64,000 bases of DNA from Malania oleifera (Eukaryota; Streptophyta; Magnoliopsida; Santalales; Ximeniaceae), in the NCBI RefSeq assembly GCF_029873635.1, contig NC_080419.1, forward strand, positions 72,404,597-72,468,596. The letters run 5' to 3'. The position numbers and the translations under genes are program-made. Under the pieces are notes generated by a model, which saw nothing but the letters and a program-made list of their open reading frames with translations, was not told the origin of the DNA and did not search any database. Every line of letters starts with the position of its first letter. The stretch's first letter is position 1. Of the stretch, positions 59,352 to 64,000 are shown one piece after another.

Positions 59352-61421
59352 TGTAACGACCTGCTTTCCTATCATCTACTAAAACATAATTAATCACAAA
59401 GTCAACCCAAACCTATGGGTAACGGGTACACACCTGACATTCACAGCGGAAACTTAAGCAATAGTAAATATAAATCACATTCTCAAACCATAAAATACAT
59501 AATACCAGAGTCAACTATATTCCCAAAACATTGTGTTTATATACAATCTTCCAAAAAAACCAAAATAACTCTAAGATCCCATATCACAATCTCCTGATCC
59601 TAGTTCAAACTTACCCTCCTAACGGGGTAACTCAACTGACTCAACGACGGCCTCGCTCTGCTAGTCTTTCTGGGTTTCTTGAAAATTAATTAATGTTCAA
59701 GGGTGAGACATTTCTCTATAAGGGAAAAAAAAAAACTAAAGATAGCTATATGGCAACATGAATATCTGATGTAATTCTACATATACAGTACATTTCATAT
59801 ACCTGAAAACATTCATCATAACATACTGAATAATCATATACTTTTATATTTTCTAATAAGTCATACAGTTCATAAAATGTCTAGTATAGCTGATAATACT
59901 GAAAATTCACCCATGATGTATAGCTAGCTGATGTCTTGTATTACCCCCCATGACGGGTTGTGCAGCTCAAAGGTGGGACTTGACAATGGTTGGCAGACCA
60001 CTGCCGAGTCAAAAATGTCTGTAAGTACGATGGGCCCACCACACCCTGGTTCGAACTGCCAGGTGGATGTCTATAACTCTACACTGAAATCCACATCGAC
60101 TATCCATCTTCCACCCCTTTGTGGGATGGTTAGCACAAGTCTGAACATAGATATCTGATCTGTATAGCAACGGTACCGTGCTCCTGTAATTGAACTGAAC
60201 TATCATCCAAGTTCTGATAACATATAATACATGATAATATACTTGTCTAACATAAATATATTGATAGCATTTTCTGAAATAACATACATACATACATATG
60301 ACATTGTGCTAGTTTCTTTCATATCTGTAGCCTTGCGCTGAACATTCATAAATACGGCCTTGCACCAAAATCATACGTAAAACACGGCCTTGTGCCAAAT
60401 ATTTCATTCATATCATTCTAAATAAATAATTCCTTTATCATGTATTTTAAAAACCATCATGTACTGCATTATTTCATAATCTCTAAAAACATGCGTTATT
60501 CGTAAAATTGTCATAACATTATACTTTTCATGTAAAATAATATTCATGCCACACAATGTTGAATAAACCATACATTTCATTCTAAAATCATAGTTTCTGG
60601 CATTTCATACTAATATATATACATTTCAACATAATAGCAGTATTTTCCCAAATATGCATTTTCTCAGTAATGTACAAAAATAATACATGTTTTCCTGAAC
60701 ATAATTCTTCTAATTAATAATAATTTTTCATGAAAAAATTATTGCTTTAGTTTATTCCCTTACTTGATATTGAACAGAAACCCCCCTAAAAACCTACTCG
60801 TCCTGCACATGCAGGGTTCCCCGAGCAACACCCTAAAACCAACAACTCACAGAACTAAACTTCAGTTTTTCTCCATGAATAACCTTTCCTATAACTACGA
60901 GAAGACCAAATTCTAAATATTTAGCCTTACCTTGAAACAGAGATGAATTCCAACTCACTCCCACCAATGATTCGCTTCTGCAGATTTGGAGAGAACTTCT
61001 CCAGGAGCGTCGTGGTGGCCTCAGATTGTCAATCTGGTGAACGACAGAGCTGAAATCGAAGAAAAAGGAGAGAGAAACTGTAGGGATATAGAGAGGGAGT
61101 GATTTTCTGATTTTTATGCATTTAAATCCAAGTTTTAGGCTATTTATACAAGGGGCTTTGTCGACGAGCCACGTCACCTCATCGACGAGGTCAAGAGGAA
61201 ATTCGTCAACGAACTCTCCCCTTCGTCGATAAAATTCAGAAGCCTAAATATCTTCTCAGTATCCTCTCGTCAACGAAACACACCTTCGTCGACAAGCTCA
61301 TAATACAACATTGTTAACAAACGCAAAGTGTTCGTCGACGAAGGCTGCTGCCTCCTTCTGTTCTATTTCCATTTTCCTCTCTTTTTAATATTTAAATACC
61401 ATTATTTTTCGAGTCATTACA
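59352..61421 (-). mobile_element. Gypsy-type solo LTR (inner), nested in a relative
   Basis: Plus-strand ends TGTAACGACCTG and GAGTCATTACA; flanks CAACA (59,347-59,351) and CGACA (61,422-61,426), a TSD with one mismatch. 2,070 bp. Minus orientation: TCGTCGACGAAGG-type array (61,150-61,340) upstream of GTATAAATAGCC (about 61,138-61,149). The part at 59,395-59,470 aligns with the outer LTR at 58,330-58,405, so the two belong to one family or close sister families. Confidence 0.85.
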
Positions 61422-62502
61422 CGACATCTGCACAGGTATATCATAAGATGAATCACTCCATCTGTGCCAGCATAACATATTACACTGAACATAATTTTCT
61501 ATACTGTTTAATATTATAATCATAAAATCATGATTCCTTTATTACTTATAACTGCTTTGAAAACTATCATAACATACTTGATCTGGGAAAACATATTATT
61601 CTGATATACATGTTTACATATAAATTTAAACTCATGCCACACAAAAATAGGTAATCTCCTGAATGTAAAATCTGTTTCAAAATCATAATTTTTGATAAAT
61701 CACGTTTAAATCATATCCGTGTTCATAACAGCATTTCCCAAACATAATTATATAATATACGTATTTTCTTGAAATTTAATCTTGTAAATAATAAATAATT
61801 TCATGAAAAATTCTGACTTAGTTTATCCCCTTACATGACTTACTGAGAAGCCCACAAAACACCCAAAACCTACACCTACGGTGTTTTCAGCACAACACCC
61901 TGAAATTAATATTTCCCCAACAAAATTTCAGTATCATCTTTCCTAACATATTCTCCTCAATCCAAAAACTCCAAATATCCAATAAAACTGAAAGTAACTA
62001 ACTTACCCAAATTTTGGGACGATTCCCAAGTAAGCCAAATCAACAAATCACTTCAGCAGATGTGAAGAGAATCTTCCTAGGAGTGACGTGGTAGCCTCTA
62101 ATTGTCGAATCGGCAAAGAATCGAGCCAAAAAGTTAGAGAGAAGGTGAGGAGGGCGAACTTCTAGAGAGAGAAGCTCCATATGCAAATTTTCCTCTCCAC
62201 AAATCTAGGTTCCACATATTTATAAAATGCAGACTCGTCGATGAGCCACGTCATCTCATCGATGAGTGCAAGCAGGAGGTTCGACGACGAGCACTTATTC
62301 TTCATCAACGAATTTCAGGCCTTGTAACACCCCTATCAGTAATTCTCATTGACAAGATATGTGTCCACGTCGACGATCCCAATAAGTCTATTTGTCAACG
62401 AACGCGTTGCGTTCGTCGACGAGACCCTACAGAAACCCTTAAGAAAATTCCTTTTTCTCCCTCTTTTATTATTCAATTTCTATAATTCTTCAGGTCTCTA
62501 CA

Positions 62503-64000
62503 GGTGGCCTTGATAACAGGACTAAAGGTGTAGTGTAGTCAAGACTAGGTACCTCTGTGTAGCCCTTGGAAATAAGACAGGATTTAAGACGCTCGATAGA
62601 TCCATTAGGTAAGTATTCGGTTCGAAACACCCATTTGAACCCACAATGTTGGTGTTGGTGGGTTGTGGAACCAAAATCCAAGGACGATTATTTTGCAGGG
62701 CTTAAACCTTTTAATCCATGGTGACAAGACAAGCAGGATTCTTGGCAACTAATTTGAATCCTTTTGGCTCAGTGGATGCTAGAAGAGTAGAAAGAAGGCC
62801 AGAGGATTTCACAAGGTCGAGATGTGCAAGGTGGTGAGTCTAAAAATACTGGTTTTGGCTCGCATGAGCATAGGATGGGAGCCATATGGTGCAGCTGCAA
62901 TAGGAGTGTGGATAATGATAAGCAACTCAGCGTTGGGCTCAAGAAAAGCCGGGTGGAGATCCAAGTGCGATAGAGATGTACCTACATGAGAATTAGCTGT
63001 ATGCAAAGACTCATCCACCAGATCAAAACAAATAATACACAGGGTGGATTCAGATTGAGGAATGTGTCAAGATAGTGGTGCAGGAGAAGGTAGGGGGTAT
63101 GTTTGTATGGGGTATACTAGGTTCCATAAATTTGGAGATGTGGAGGGAGGACATGGGTTGGGCCTGGGAAGTATGTTGGAAGGGATATTGGGCATGTTGG
63201 GTGATATAAAGTATAGAGGTGATGGGGTCAAGACAACGAAACTCTTTGTAAAATGAATTGTAACACATAAAAATGCAAGGAAGACTATGGGGAAAAAATT
63301 TGTTAGTCATGTAATCATATAAGTGAGGATAAACACGACAACCAAAGGTTGATGATGCAAGCAGTAGTGCTAAAAGCGTCAACTTAGAAGTAAGTAGGAG
63401 TGTGAGAATCGAAAAGAAGGGTCAGGCCTGTCTTAATTACATAACGGTGTTTCCTTTCAATGTGACCGTTTTGGGCAGGTGTATATGGACAAAAGAGTTG
63501 ATGATGAATGCTAGAGTTACGAAGGTGTGCTTTAAAGCAATTTCTAGTGAATTCTGCACCACCATCACTTTGAAAATTTTTTATATGAGTAGAATGTTGA
63601 TTTTCCACAAATTTTTGGAATTGAAGAAAAGTATTATAAACGTCGGATTTTAATTTCAATGGGTAAAACCAAGTGAAACAAGAAAAATTATCAAAAAATA
63701 AAACATAGTATGCAAAACCCAAATTTGACTTTACAGAAGAGGGGCCCAATATATCACAATGAATAAGATGTAACACTTTGGATGATCAATGTTTATTACG
63801 AGTATAAGGCAATCAGTGATTCTTCGCAATTTGACATGTACTACATAATAAAGGAGATGACAATAAAAAGGTAAAATAAAACTGTCCTTTTTTATTCAAA
63901 AGAGAGATAACATAATGATTCACATGTCCAAGGTGAGCATGCCATAAATCATACGAAGCATGAAGAGATTTATTTGGAGGATAGAAACAAAAGCGGAATT
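62503..64000 (-). pseudogene. Copia pre-integrase, integrase and RT start, continuing beyond the window
   Basis: Minus strand. Near 63,870-63,960 the pre-integrase motif LWHAHLGHVNHYVISLL is readable. The integrase core (63,384-63,776) has HCDILGP, FQSDGGAEFTRN and CPYTPAQNGHIERKHR, so all three acidic residues D, D and E are present. Next come FGCRVYPHLYDYMTNKF and SLPCIFMCYNS, then the RT start GFKWVFRTEYLPNGSIERLK (62,490-62,681). Stops and frame changes separate these. The RT frame continues at 58,237 after the solo LTR. Gag and the 5' LTR would lie beyond 64,000. Confidence 0.88.

Larger units (their letters stand above)
58238..62502 (-). mobile_element. Gypsy-type solo LTR (outer) in copia RT, perfect TSD
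   Basis: Plus-strand ends TGTAATGACCTG and GTCTCTACA, flanked by GGTGG (58,233-58,237 and 62,503-62,507). It is interrupted by a related solo LTR at 59,352-61,421, and is about 2.19 kb without it. Minus orientation is inferred: TGTAGAGACC start, then TCGTCGACGA-like motifs (62,230-62,430) and a TATA-like stretch near 62,215-62,225. The R/U5 end has CCCATGGGTTCGGGTTGA. Confidence 0.88.

Overview
The window looks like nuclear DNA of a flowering plant. It is AT-rich and dominated by LTR retrotransposons, with one intron-rich host gene of plant type. The species cannot be named from the sequence. I recognise a single host protein-coding gene: an ATP-dependent 6-phosphofructokinase (PFK) on the minus strand. 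I rebuilt it as 13 coding exons between 37,314 and 47,153, encoding about 470 residues with all junctions GT-AG and in phase. Its introns carry a 2.1 kb solo LTR with a perfect target-site duplication (TSD), an Au-SINE-like fragment and two TTG-tailed repeat fragments.

Everything else recognisable is transposon sequence, mostly broken and nested. 1-1,346: two LTR pieces in opposite orientation. 1,347-6,001: old unclassified repeats. 6,002-11,261: a minus-strand Ty1/copia remnant whose 3' LTR is split by a solo LTR of the recurring 'family A'. 11,262-11,964: a family A LTR fragment. 11,965-about 19,287: a Tat-like Ty3/gypsy element with a 3.4 kb LTR full of TTA repeats, a tRNA-Arg primer site and a broken gag. 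19,288-20,252: copia 5' LTR end, primer site and gag start, then a minus-strand Tat gag fragment. 20,253-24,170: unclassified sequence with an ATGC-rich low-complexity tract and a three-copy tandem repeat. 24,171-about 34,030: a family A (Sirevirus-like copia) element with gag, repeated purine tracts and outward-facing LTRs, into which a gypsy-type LTR and then a third LTR family inserted. About 34,030-36,263: the 3' half of another copia element with its LTR.

After the PFK gene, 48,240-54,250 is one minus-strand Ty3/gypsy pol relic (integrase, RNase H, RT) cut by two family A solo LTRs in opposite orientations. 54,742-55,050 is a 309 bp TRIM-like element. 56,820-64,000 is a minus-strand copia pol relic cut by a solo LTR that is itself cut by a second solo LTR.

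The most interesting patterns are these. (1) Each LTR family has, upstream of its TATA box, an array of its own short, often palindromic TCG-containing motif. (2) One element has two 3' ends facing outward around a central gag. (3) The PFK gene has a non-consensus FGFATA motif and a 29-base homopolymer in intron 7. (4) Solo LTRs are strikingly common, with several TSDs readable by eye and three interrupted ORFs that rejoin in frame when the insert is mentally removed.
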